Assembly: GCA_037384225.1 (NCBI GenBank)
Contig: JARROD010000322.1
Coordinates: forward strand, 1 to 13,825
From: JARROD01 sp037384225
GTDB taxonomy: Bacteria > Pseudomonadota > Gammaproteobacteria > Pseudomonadales > Cellvibrionaceae
DNA: 13,825 bases
Reading direction: 5' to 3'
Position numbers and translations under genes: made by a program. Each line of letters starts with the position of its first letter. The first letter of the stretch is position 1. Below are positions 1 through 7,617 of this stretch, piece after piece. The notes under the pieces were generated by a model. That model was not told the DNA's origin. It did not search any database and saw only the letters and a program-made list of their open reading frames with translations.

Positions 1-2179
1 CTGTCAGTGCGACCGTCCTGATCAATATCACCTATCACACAGTGATATTCCTGGCTGAAAACTTTAGTTGTACAGACCGGCGGAACACCGTTGTTAACAG
101 TGCCGCCTACACCTTCCGCACTTACCCGCCAGCCCGGCCAATCCGGCGTGCCGTCGCCGTCACCATCGCCGTGCGGCAGATGCGGTGCGATACGGGTAGC
201 ATCTGTCAATACGGCAACCACCTCACTATTGGCACTTTCGGTATGGTTATTACCGCCGGCGGGGGTGGCCCGATAACCCAGTGGCTCCAACACGAACGCG
301 GGTGCGGCGTCCTGCCAGGATAAATCGGTTGCGGGAAGACAGTATTGTGTGTTCCCCTCAAAGCCGCATTTCTCCACCTGCGAGAGCAGGCTCCGGCGGG
401 AGGCCTCACTGATCCGATAGTCAAAGTGGTATTCCAACACTAGTTGACTTTGATAATAGGTAACAATTTTTTCCAAACGCTTGGTTTGTGCGGTCAGGCC
501 GCCGGCCAGATAGGCCGAAGAGAGGTCGGGACGCTGACCCGACTCATAGACAAATTCGATACGCCGGTCGCCAGGGGTATTGCCGCGCCCAGTATAATCA
601 ATCTCTGCCAAATGATATTCACCGTAGCCAAAATGCGTGTAGCGATAGTGAATGGAGTTGCTTGCGGCATCTTCCTCGCGACTTAACGACCAGCTTTGTA
701 CAGCGGGCGCACCAGAGGCCGTAAACCGGCTGTCGGCGGTATCACCAAACGTCTGGACCGTTCCGTTTTTGAGTTCCGCCTTAAACCAGGTACTACTGTC
801 GTTCAATCCGCCGTATTGTGTGATCCGCGTAAAATCATCCAACTCGGAACGGTAGACGGCACCGCTGGAACCATAGGTGCCCGACAACACCACCAGCCGC
901 TGCCCGTTTAAACACAACCGGTCATCAGTCCCACTGTAGGTTACGTTTTTGGTGCGCCCATCATGTGCCAACGTCTGCCCGCAGCGGCTAATCGCTCCGT
1001 TCACCGACAGGGACCAGCCCATCCCGAGAATACCATTACCGCTTTGGCTGGAATAATTCAGACTCACCTGCGGCTGCATGTCGCTGCGTCCCGGCGGAAC
1101 CTGGATCGGAATCGCGTAACTGGCCTGACCGCCACTGACACCGCCCCCGCCAGCCACCGCCCCCACGGTGACATCGCGCGACGGCGCAGAAGAAGTCACC
1201 GGGGTCTGGTCGGGCACGATCACCGGATCGGCGGCCGCCCAATCTTCCACCTGTGTTACCTGCATACCGCTGGCGCTGCCGTAGTCCGAACAGGCCCAAC
1301 TGAAATCATTACAGGCGCGCACGGCAAACGACCAGTTGCCCTCCTGCAGCCCCCTTAGCGTGGTTTGCGTGGCGGTTACATGAGTAGCGGCATCACTCCA
1401 GGTTTCACCGTTGAACTGTTTTTGCACATCGTAGTAGGTGACAGTGCCGACCGGTTTAGACCAAGTCAGGCTGACGGCGCCATTGCCGGTCGCCGGGTGG
1501 ATCGGCGCCAACGGTGTGGAGGGAATCAAACGCACCATACTGTTGGCGCCCGCCAGGGAATAATCGGTACAGGCCCAGTTGTAACCGTTACAGGCGCGCA
1601 CGCGGAAATGCCAGTCGCCGTTGCTCAAGTTTTCAAGTGTGATCGAGGTCCCCGTCACACCGCTCGCCGCTGTCGTCCAACTGCCGTTGTTCACCTGCCC
1701 TTCCAGATCGTAATAGGTCACCGACCCACCGGGAGTATTCCAATTGACCGTCAGGCTGCCGGTGCTGTTCGTCGCATAAGTGGGTACGGAGAGAACCGTC
1801 GGCACATGCGCGACTATGCTGCCGACAGAGGTGCGATAACCGCCACAGGCCGTGTAGCTACCTTCCGTATTACAGGCCCGCACCTGAAAGACATAGCGAC
1901 CATCAGCCAGACCGCTCACGGCATAAGTTGTCGTCGTGTCCGGGTCAATCGGTGTCCAGGTGCCGCCATTGGTTTGTTGATAAAGCTCATAGCTATCGAC
2001 CGAACCGCTCGCGGCCCCCCAGGAGAGGCTATAGGAACCGCGGGTGTTGGTAGCAGACACACCGTCAAGGCTGGCCGGTACCCCCGGCGCCAAAGCGACT
2101 GTGGTGATGCCGGAGGTCCGGTAATTGCCGCAGGTGGTAAAGGTGCTCTGCACATTGCAGCCTCTGACTCGAAACGCAT
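1..2179 (-). CDS. SpvB/TcdB-like part of a secreted FN3-repeat protein (3' partial, frameshifted from its N-terminus)
   Basis: This frame is open without a stop from about 2204 down to the window edge, so the gene continues to the left. From about 2177 to 1290 it encodes three more FN3-like modules; each ends in an FRVRGCN- or FAVRACN-type motif. From about 1200 to 960 comes the signature of the SpvB/TcdB N-terminal family: a YAIPIQVPPG segment, then MQPQVSLNYSSQSGNGILG, then GWSLS. Near 330 lies a CLPATDLSWQ motif typical of the same family. Near 170 is an Asp/Gly-rich DGDGDGTPD, and at the edge DIDQDGRTD, both calcium-binding-like; the latter suits FG-GAP/VCBS repeats. In this family, YD/Rhs repeats and often a variable toxin tip usually follow, but they would lie outside the window. 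The frame joins the signal-peptide part (start 3721) only through a frameshift near 2180. I infer one original gene; the split could be real decay or an assembly collapse in repeats. Confidence 0.8.
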
Positions 2180-3721
2180 GAATACAGGTTCCCAATTGCC
2201 GCCGTTACGCTGGCGATACAGCTCGTAGTAATCCACGTTGCCCGTCGCTGAGCCCCAGTTGACCGTAAAAGCGCCGCTGCTGCTGGTGGCCGGCACACCG
2301 GTGAGGCTGTCGGGTACACCAGGCGTATGCGCAACCGGCACCGTGCCAGAGGTGTGGTAACTGCCGCAGTCGATTTGTCCCTCCACGGTGTTACAGGCAC
2401 TCACCCGAAACCGGTAATCGCCGTCAGCCAACCCGGACACGGAGGCGGATGACGCGGAGCCCGAATACACACGCGTCCAACTGTCGCCATTGAGTTGTTT
2501 GAAGAGCCGATACGATTCGACCAGTCCACTGGCGCTCCCCCAGGAAACCGAAAAGTTACCGCTGCTGTTGTTGGCCGGCACAGTGATATTGGTGGGTGCA
2601 CCCGGCAACGGAATCACCTGTACCGAAAATGCCTGTCCGTACGCCGTGCAGTCATCTGCTCCGGAATCGGCGCGAACACAACGTTGAATACGGAACGAAT
2701 AGGTTCCTGCACCGCGTGTCAACGTAATACTGTCGGCGGTGATTTTTGATGCGCTGCCCCCGTTTTCCGACAAGTTGACATAATCCAGACTCGGCCCCAA
2801 CCAGGTGAGCGTAAACTGTCCGCGCGATTGACTGGGGCCTGAAATATTCGACGCCTGTTGCAAAGCCACTGTCTGCGTGGAAGACCAAGGGCCGCAGGAC
2901 AGATTGCAGGCTCTTACTCGAAACGCATAGCTACCCAGCACGCGATTGGAAAAACTGGCCGAACGCAGACTGGACGAATGCCGTGTCACCCACTTGCCGC
3001 CTCTGCGCTCCTGCAATTGATAGTAATTGGTATTGCTCACAGCCGACCAGGAAACCGCAACCGTACCAGTCGGGTAATAGGTCGAGGCCACACTGGAGGA
3101 TGTCCAGCCGGGGGCCGACGACGGCGGATACTGCACCTGCACCGAGCGCTCACTGCTCCAGGGCGAACAATCCGAGCCGTTGCAGGCCTTTACGTGGTAG
3201 CGATATGTGCCCGCCGCTTTACCGGAAAAACTTTTGCTTAGCGCACTGCTGCTTTGAACATTGTTCCAGCCACCGTTATTGAACGACTGCTGCAAAGTAT
3301 AATGGGTAATAGTCCCACTAACTGAACTCCAGGAGACCGTGTAACTGCCATCGGTGCTGGAGGAAGGCGCACTCAGGTTTTGCGGCGGCGAGATGGGTAC
3401 TTGTACGGAAACGGTAATCGTGTCTGCTCTATACTGCTCAACTTCACCCCGATAGCGCTTCCAGCCCCATAGCTCGTATTTATAAGTGCCGGTACCGCGC
3501 CCGGTAAGCGTTACCGATGTACCGCTGTTGGCCACCGTGCCAGTGTAGCTGCCGTTTTTGAATTCCCGCACGGCGGGCGGGCCTAAACGGCTACCGTGGT
3601 TGGTCCAGGTCAGCGTATAGGTTCCATCGGTATCCACACTTGTAGGATAAGTATTAAATGCTGCAAAAGCCGGACTGGAAAACAGTAGGGAGAAAACAAT
3701 GATGAAAAACAAACGGTGCAT
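1916..3721 (-). CDS. N-terminal part of secreted FN3-repeat/SpvB-like protein (signal peptide plus FN3-like modules)
   Basis: The ATG at 3721 is preceded by AAGGA six bases upstream. It begins a signal peptide (MHRLFFIIVFSLLFSSPAFA, likely cut after AFA at residue 20). The frame opens earlier, but that extension is a translation of a repeat element, so I reject it. After the signal come about six FN3-like modules of 80-95 residues, each with a YTVSW/FSVSWGS-type strand, a YRLF/YELY strand and a (Y/F)R(F/V)(R/K)xCN strand, often with paired cysteines. In-register homology stops at about 2180, after NGGNWEPVF; the remaining residues to the stop at 1916 are out of frame. Downstream the same architecture continues in another frame as SpvB-like sequence. 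FN3 arrays in secreted bacterial proteins usually act as spacers or carbohydrate/adhesion modules. The product is expected to be exported by Sec; the function of the whole is not established. Confidence 0.8.
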   Translation of the reverse strand: MHRLFFIIVFSLLFSSPAFAAFNTYPTSVDTDGTYTLTWTNHGSRLGPPAVREFKNGSYTGTVANSGTSVTLTGRGTGTYKYELWGWKRYRGEVEQYRADTITVSVQVPISPPQNLSAPSSSTDGSYTVSWSSVSGTITHYTLQQSFNNGGWNNVQSSSALSKSFSGKAAGTYRYHVKACNGSDCSPWSSERSVQVQYPPSSAPGWTSSSVASTYYPTGTVAVSWSAVSNTNYYQLQERRGGKWVTRHSSSLRSASFSNRVLGSYAFRVRACNLSCGPWSSTQTVALQQASNISGPSQSRGQFTLTWLGPSLDYVNLSENGGSASKITADSITLTRGAGTYSFRIQRCVRADSGADDCTAYGQAFSVQVIPLPGAPTNITVPANNSSGNFSVSWGSASGLVESYRLFKQLNGDSWTRVYSGSASSASVSGLADGDYRFRVSACNTVEGQIDCGSYHTSGTVPVAHTPGVPDSLTGVPATSSSGAFTVNWGSATGNVDYYELYRQRNGGNWEPVFMRFESEAAMCRAPLPPAAITGPPASPQSLWRRGYRPALTVCLLPTPAVPIASPGGPRAVRSIAMSFINKPMAAPGHRLTRTRRQLMP

Positions 3722-3757
3722 GCGCAATCCTTGTCGGTAACCAGACATTTCAACGAA

Positions 3758-3780
3758 TCGGGAATCGTCACCATTCCCGA
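3758..3780. promoter_or_regulatory. Perfect 8-bp dyad upstream of the FN3/SpvB gene
   Basis: TCGGGAAT (3758-3765) and ATTCCCGA (3773-3780) are perfect inverted repeats with a 7-base spacer, 37-59 bases upstream of the ATG at 3721. It is not followed by a T-run, so a terminator is unlikely. An operator is possible, but no known regulator site is recognised. Confidence 0.3.
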
Positions 3781-3788
3781 AACTCAAG

Positions 3789-3968
3789 TAAGGAACGTGC
3801 ACGAAATAACTCCCGGTTTTCGCTTCCGATCCATCCCGCCTGGCGCCGTTGCGAAAACTTGACGTAGGCCCACTATGCCGGCGTTTTCGCAACGACACCA
3901 GACGGGCGCCTCGAAACCCCTTTTTATTACTGATAAAAGGGCCGGAAGTTATTTCGTGCACGTCCCTA
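3789..3968. mobile_element. Family A MITE-like palindromic element, full copy (A1)
   Basis: The 180-bp element has inverted ends: the left starts taaggaacgtgcacgaaata and the right end is its reverse complement with two mismatches over about 26 bp. The core is a long imperfect hairpin (3835-3907) whose arms both read ccc-gc/gt-ctgg...cgttgcgaaaac, around a loop containing gacgtaggcccactatgcc. Both ends begin or end with TA. No transposase is encoded. Partial copies lie at 4246-4385, 13013-13152 and 9307-9330. An open frame that runs through it (to 3961) is a by-product of the repeat. Confidence 0.75.
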
Positions 3969-4245
3969 AGCGACTATAAATGAGTATCGTTTCTTATTAA
4001 GCTAAGAGGGAGAATTATTTTTGTTAGTCGTGTATCAGCCACGACACCTGGAATGGTTTATTGGCGGCTCAACTCCCACCACCAGCCACAATTGTTCCCC
4101 CTTTTTTCCTTGTGGCCGCGAATGTTGAAACACAATTAAAACCAATTTGGTGATCGATGTCCAGGCCAAATTCATATATTGAAGATTGCTATAACCCTGG
4201 ATAAGTTCATTGATCCGATTTTGCAACGTTAGGGTAGAGAGGGCC
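3969..4245. other. Intergenic stretch between two family A copies
   Basis: No convincing gene is seen. Minus-strand open frame sequence here begins inside the second repeat copy and has no recognisable motif. At 4217-4236 the sequence gattttgcaacgttagggta resembles the terminal repeat of the family B element at 7508-7532, so this may be a degenerate solo end. Confidence 0.4.
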
Positions 4246-4385
4246 TCCGATCCATCCCGCCTGGCGCCGTTGCGAAAATTTGACGTAGGCCCACTATGCC
4301 GTCGTTTTCGCAACGACACCTGACGGGCGAAACCCCTTTTTATTACTGATAAAGGGGCCGGAAGTTATTTCGTGCACGTCCCTTA
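4246..4385. mobile_element. Family A MITE-like element, partial copy (A2, left arm missing)
   Basis: This copy is nearly identical to 3826-3968: the same central hairpin and right inverted end, with only a few substitutions and a 5-base deletion after the right hairpin arm. The left inverted end is absent; similarity begins at tccgatccatcccgcc. It is in the same orientation as A1 and about 280 bp away, which suggests recent duplication or mobilisation. Confidence 0.7.
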
Positions 4386-4701
4386 TGATTTGTTGAATAT
4401 GGCGATCGTATTGCCAGAAGATAAAAAGGAACTTGCCCTGACATTGGTTGGAAATACTTTGAACAATTAGGGTGAAGGACTAAACCTTACCGGAAAGCAG
4501 ATCAACGGAGCGTTTCAACTTTAGCCAATTTACCACGTGCATGGGCAAAAGCGCCGGACGATAAATTATTCTACCATACACCCAAAGCGTTTGAGATTTA
4601 GGTGCACAGAGCACGCCCCTTTTTGTCCCTGGCGGCGTTGCGTGGTGGAAAATGGTGTAATAATGATTAGAGCCCGGCATTTTCATCTTTCACATCCAGA
4701 C
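4386..4701. other. Intergenic stretch with a possible gene scrap
   Basis: No complete gene is recognised. A 23-codon plus-strand frame (4399-4470, MAIVLPEDKKELALTLVGN...) reads like the C-terminus of a soluble protein but has no clear ribosome site, so it may be a relic. A family C repeat lies at 4580-4631. No clear terminator for the minus-strand gene ending at 4702 is visible. Confidence 0.3.
4580..4631 (+). repeat. Family C dispersed repeat, copy C1
   Basis: The 52-base unit begins acccaaagcgtttgagattt and ends cgcccctttttgtccctg. It matches 7566-7617 without gaps at about 45 of 52 positions. A shorter copy at 8912-8947 shares the first 21 bases exactly. All three are on the same strand and intergenic. 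Confidence 0.7.
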
Positions 4702-6981
4702 TTAAAGCCCCGCGGCATTTTCAGTCTCTGTAGGATATATTGAGACCCATTGTCTGACTGATCCACGGCCATGGGCGTCCCCCACGAAAAACGCCGGCAA
4801 GGCACTGGGGGACTCGCTCAGAGATGCACCATAATGGCTTCCTACCCAACCCTCTTCATAACCGGCAAGTCTAATTATCGTCGGAAATACCTGGAAATGA
4901 CTCGTCTTGTCGTAACTTGCCTGCTGGCTCGCCTTCAACCTATCCAGCGTCGCGGTGTCATTGGAGAAAACCATCATCGGTACAATGCCTTCAAAACGAG
5001 TTGCCCTCGGCCGACAATGCGTGGCCAATGTCCCGTCGTCGACTATGTTCTGTCCATGATCGCTTGTATATATTATTACGTAATCCCTGAAATCCCCGCT
5101 TTCAGATAACAAACGTTTAAACCAATCATCAACACTCCAACGCACTCCATTCATATATGAATTTAGAGATTTTTCTCTATCATTCATTGGCTCACCTGGC
5201 ACGAGAGCGGGGGTAAAGATGTTGTACTCTTTGGGATAGCTTCTGAAGTATGGGAAATGAATTCCATATTTATTGAGTATGATAAAGGTCTTACCAGGCT
5301 GCTTGAGAAGATCTATTAACCTGTCGCGGGCAATTCTGTCGCTTTCATAGGTGGCTTTCTGGCGAAGTCTGAGTATTTTGTCAATGAAGGTAGCCTCATG
5401 TTCATTCATGAAGTTTTGGTAATTCGCCCATTCCTGCTCACTCTGGGCATCCAGATAGACATTGTAATACCCCGCTTTCCTGGTAAATTGCCAGATTGAG
5501 GGCTTCTTCATGCTCATTTGAGCCTGATCTGGAATAGCCTCTTTTCTCATCCCTGTCCTGAGTATTAGGTTGGAATAATCACTGCAGTTCGAAGATGACG
5601 CAGCCAAGCCGAAATTTACGATTCCAGTTTCCAGAGAGCGCAGATATGGGGTTGTGTCGCTTTGGTACCCATTGATTCCCAGAATGTCCGCACGGATGCT
5701 TTCATCCACGATCAGCACGATTTTCTCAACCGTTGGTTCTAAAGAACCCAGGTAATGAACCTCAGATCTTTCGCCATCGTAAAGGCGACTTTGACCAGCA
5801 AATATAAGCATTGCCGGGATCCTGAAAACTGAGGGGTATCGATCGACAAATCCATCGCTATATTGCAGATCAATAACGATAAGTATCACTGCGCTAATTG
5901 GAACGAAATAAAACTTCTTTGAAATATTTAATTTAAAAAGCTCGGGCATCCATTCGGCAAAAATTGTAGTCGGGATGAGAATTATTAGAAGAGGCAATAC
6001 AGCCAGGCCAATGTTTTCAACCACGGCCCCAACCCACCATTGAAAATATCCCACGATAAGGGCGGCCTGTTGGAAATCAATAGGCGATTTCGAGACACTG
6101 AAGGATCCAATGTTGAAAAAAAGGAAGAATAGAAAAAACGGCAAGGTTATTTTCCGAAAGAGACTGCGATCACTAAAGAATATTAAGAACAGACCGAGTA
6201 GACTCCAGAGGAGTACCACCAATGACAGGAGAATCTCGATTAACTTTCCCTGATTCCACAGAACGCGAAACGCAGGAATTAACCGATAGCGCACGCGTTG
6301 TGTATAGTCTCGATAACCCGGCAATTCGTCCTGTAAAGTCTGGTCTTCAAGTACTGTTCTAATTACCGTAATGATTGTTGCCACCGTCGCAGGAATCAGC
6401 GTCCAAACCGAATCCAGAGCAAGAACAATACCGAACAGTGGAAGAATATTTCCGGCATAACCCGGATGCCGAACAAAACGATACGGACCGGTATCACACA
6501 CCACATGCCCCCGATCCGTCTGAATGCGTAGTACGGTAAAGAAAAAGCGGTTCTCTGCCACTGCCCATGAAGCGAAAGCATAACCGAACGCGATCATTAT
6601 GAATCCAATTACACTGGACCATAGTGGAAACCCGGGGGACCAGTTATAGCGATGGTCCAGCCCAGCCACAATCATCATAGGATAACCGATACTCACCGCC
6701 ATCAGTGGAGCAAGCATTTTATCCCAGGTCTTTGTCTTTTGGAAATTTTCTAGACTTTGTCGTTTGGCCGTCAATCCGGGATGTCGCTGTTCCGCCCATA
6801 TGCGGCCCCCGATACCAGCGACTAATATCAGCAGGGAATAGATCCACGCCTGCCACCAACCGAGATCCCAGGCACATATCAATAAAATCAGCGGAATAAG
6901 GAGGTACACCAAAACCAACCTTAGCCACTGGCGAGGGGATACTATTTGAGCTGCCTTTTCACTAACCATCTTCGCTGACAT
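4702..6981 (-). CDS. Fusion: ICMT-like methyltransferase + EptA/sulfatase-family phosphoethanolamine transferase-like membrane protein
   Basis: Numbered from the ATG at 6981 (759 residues; a TTG four codons upstream is less likely). Residues 1-250 form an isoprenylcysteine carboxyl methyltransferase-type domain with about five membrane helices and the AdoMet-site signature GPYRFVRHPGYAGN (165-178), then E-x-x-Y-x-x-Y...RYRLIP (about 220-236). Residues 250-400 add about five further helices, as in the membrane part of EptA-like enzymes. Residues 420-745 are an alkaline-phosphatase/sulfatase fold, presumably periplasmic: VDES (E427 as metal ligand), NGYQSDTTPYL, NKYGIHFPY (H575), SDHGQ (D641, H642) and THCRPR (H655). 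The usual Thr nucleophile is replaced by a Cys-Ser pair (C466-S467, in SNCSDYSN). EptA enzymes move phosphoethanolamine from a lipid to lipid A or a glycan; the substrate here is unknown, and what the methyltransferase half modifies is inference. The frame is continuous across the junction. Confidence 0.85.
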   Translation of the reverse strand: MSAKMVSEKAAQIVSPRQWLRLVLVYLLIPLILLICAWDLGWWQAWIYSLLILVAGIGGRIWAEQRHPGLTAKRQSLENFQKTKTWDKMLAPLMAVSIGYPMMIVAGLDHRYNWSPGFPLWSSVIGFIMIAFGYAFASWAVAENRFFFTVLRIQTDRGHVVCDTGPYRFVRHPGYAGNILPLFGIVLALDSVWTLIPATVATIITVIRTVLEDQTLQDELPGYRDYTQRVRYRLIPAFRVLWNQGKLIEILLSLVVLLWSLLGLFLIFFSDRSLFRKITLPFFLFFLFFNIGSFSVSKSPIDFQQAALIVGYFQWWVGAVVENIGLAVLPLLIILIPTTIFAEWMPELFKLNISKKFYFVPISAVILIVIDLQYSDGFVDRYPSVFRIPAMLIFAGQSRLYDGERSEVHYLGSLEPTVEKIVLIVDESIRADILGINGYQSDTTPYLRSLETGIVNFGLAASSSNCSDYSNLILRTGMRKEAIPDQAQMSMKKPSIWQFTRKAGYYNVYLDAQSEQEWANYQNFMNEHEATFIDKILRLRQKATYESDRIARDRLIDLLKQPGKTFIILNKYGIHFPYFRSYPKEYNIFTPALVPGEPMNDREKSLNSYMNGVRWSVDDWFKRLLSESGDFRDYVIIYTSDHGQNIVDDGTLATHCRPRATRFEGIVPMMVFSNDTATLDRLKASQQASYDKTSHFQVFPTIIRLAGYEEGWVGSHYGASLSESPSALPAFFVGDAHGRGSVRQWVSIYPTETENAAGL

Positions 6982-7013
6982 GCCGTTTCTCAAAAAAATC
7001 CGGATTTAAGTGT

Positions 7014-7100
7014 GCCTAACGTTTGGCATAACCGGCAGCAAAAAGTGACGCGACAAGGGGGCGACGTTTTTTGCTATCCGCGTCGATGGTATTGTTATAC
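7014..7100 (-). other. Integron attC-like recombination site (candidate)
   Basis: On the minus strand the stretch starts GTATAAC, ends GTTAGGC (a perfect GTTRRRY core) and is imperfectly palindromic: AGCAAAAA at 7038-7045 pairs with TTTTTTGCT near 7077-7085, with CGG/CCG boxes outside. Length (87 bp) and the bulged hairpin fit an attC. The M23 relic ends six bases before it and the fusion gene starts 33 bases after it on the same strand, as gene cassettes are arranged. No integrase or second convincing attC is in the window. Confidence 0.5.
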
Positions 7101-7105
7101 ATTTT

Positions 7106-7297
7106 TCACTTCCTCGTTATCAGACTATTAATCGACAACGACAGTCTGTTAAAACTAAGCCATATCGGTTTGCCGTCTTTCCTTGCCTCAATATGCAGGT
7201 GTGGCTCAAGTGTATTTTCTGAATTGCCCATTTCAGCCAAAGGCTGTCCCGTGGCCACGGTGTCCCCCGGCGCTACCTTAATGCTGCCTCTCCTCAG
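7106..7297 (-). pseudogene. C-terminal relic of an M23-family metallopeptidase
   Basis: About 63 codons ending at a TGA at 7106-7108 encode a typical M23 (LytM-type) end: RGSIKVAPGDTVATGQPLAE, then MGNSENTLEPHLHIEARKDG. The HLH pair supplies the last zinc-site histidines. An in-frame TAA at 7298-7300 closes the frame upstream, so the first zinc ligands (HxxxD) and all N-terminal regions are missing. The family cleaves peptidoglycan cross-links or acts as an amidase activator. The missing 5' part is not found elsewhere in the window. The attC-like site follows at once, so this may be the tail of a decayed cassette. Confidence 0.75.
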
Positions 7298-7340
7298 TTA
7301 AGCGTGTAGTGCCATATAAATCAACACCACTTTTAAACTA

Positions 7341-7532
7341 TACCCTATCGTTGCATAAATTTTCGAGCTCAGGACCTTTTAGAGCGGTATTTTCAGGGAC
7401 GCGCGCAGATTTTTCTAACCGGAGCATAGCTCACCCTATGTGAGGATTAGAAAAATTGAGCACAACCCTGAAAATGCTGCTATAGAAGGAGCGAAGCGAT
7501 CCTGGGCCGAAAATTTATGCAACGATAGGGTA
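7341..7532. mobile_element. Family B MITE-like element with perfect 25-bp inverted ends
   Basis: The left end (7341-7365, starting taccctatcgttgcataaat) and right end (7508-7532) are exact reverse complements. The inside is also largely palindromic: gcggtattttcaggga pairs with ccctgaaaatgctgc, and agatttttctaaccgg with ggattagaaaaatt. The outermost bases are TA on both sides, consistent with TA-targeting IS630/Tc1-mariner-type mobilisation. It encodes nothing and sits between two gene relics. Similar single ends occur at 9061-9084 and, more weakly, 4217-4236. Confidence 0.75.
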
Positions 7533-7565
7533 AAGTCTGGCAATATCCTGATGTCGCCAGGATAT

Positions 7566-7617
7566 ACCCAAAGCGTTTGATATTCAGGCCTCCAGAGCAC
7601 GCCCCTTTTTGCCCCTG
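7566..7617 (+). repeat. Family C dispersed repeat, copy C2
   Basis: This copy matches C1 (4580-4631) at about 45 of 52 positions without gaps. It begins 33 bases after the family B element. A short hairpin, tatcctg/caggata, lies just before it (about 7545-7565). The following 60 bases are GC-rich with no gene. Confidence 0.65.

Noticed and set aside
1365..2228. 287-codon plus-strand open frame
   Set aside because: It is the exact antisense register of the SpvB/FN3 coding frame in GC-rich DNA; no protein motif is seen.
3722..3961. 80-residue N-terminal extension of the FN3/SpvB protein starting at 3961
   Set aside because: It translates the family A repeat, and a good signal peptide with a ribosome site begins at 3721.
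4035..4319. 94-codon minus-strand open frame
   Set aside because: Its first part is the translated family A2 repeat and the rest has no recognisable motif or ribosome site.
4480..4686. 68-codon minus-strand open frame
   Set aside because: Its middle is translated family C repeat; nothing suggests a real protein.
6992..7009. Terminator at the AAATCCGGATTT palindrome with T-run before the fusion gene
   Set aside because: The palindrome has no loop and only six base pairs per arm, so a stable terminator hairpin is unlikely.
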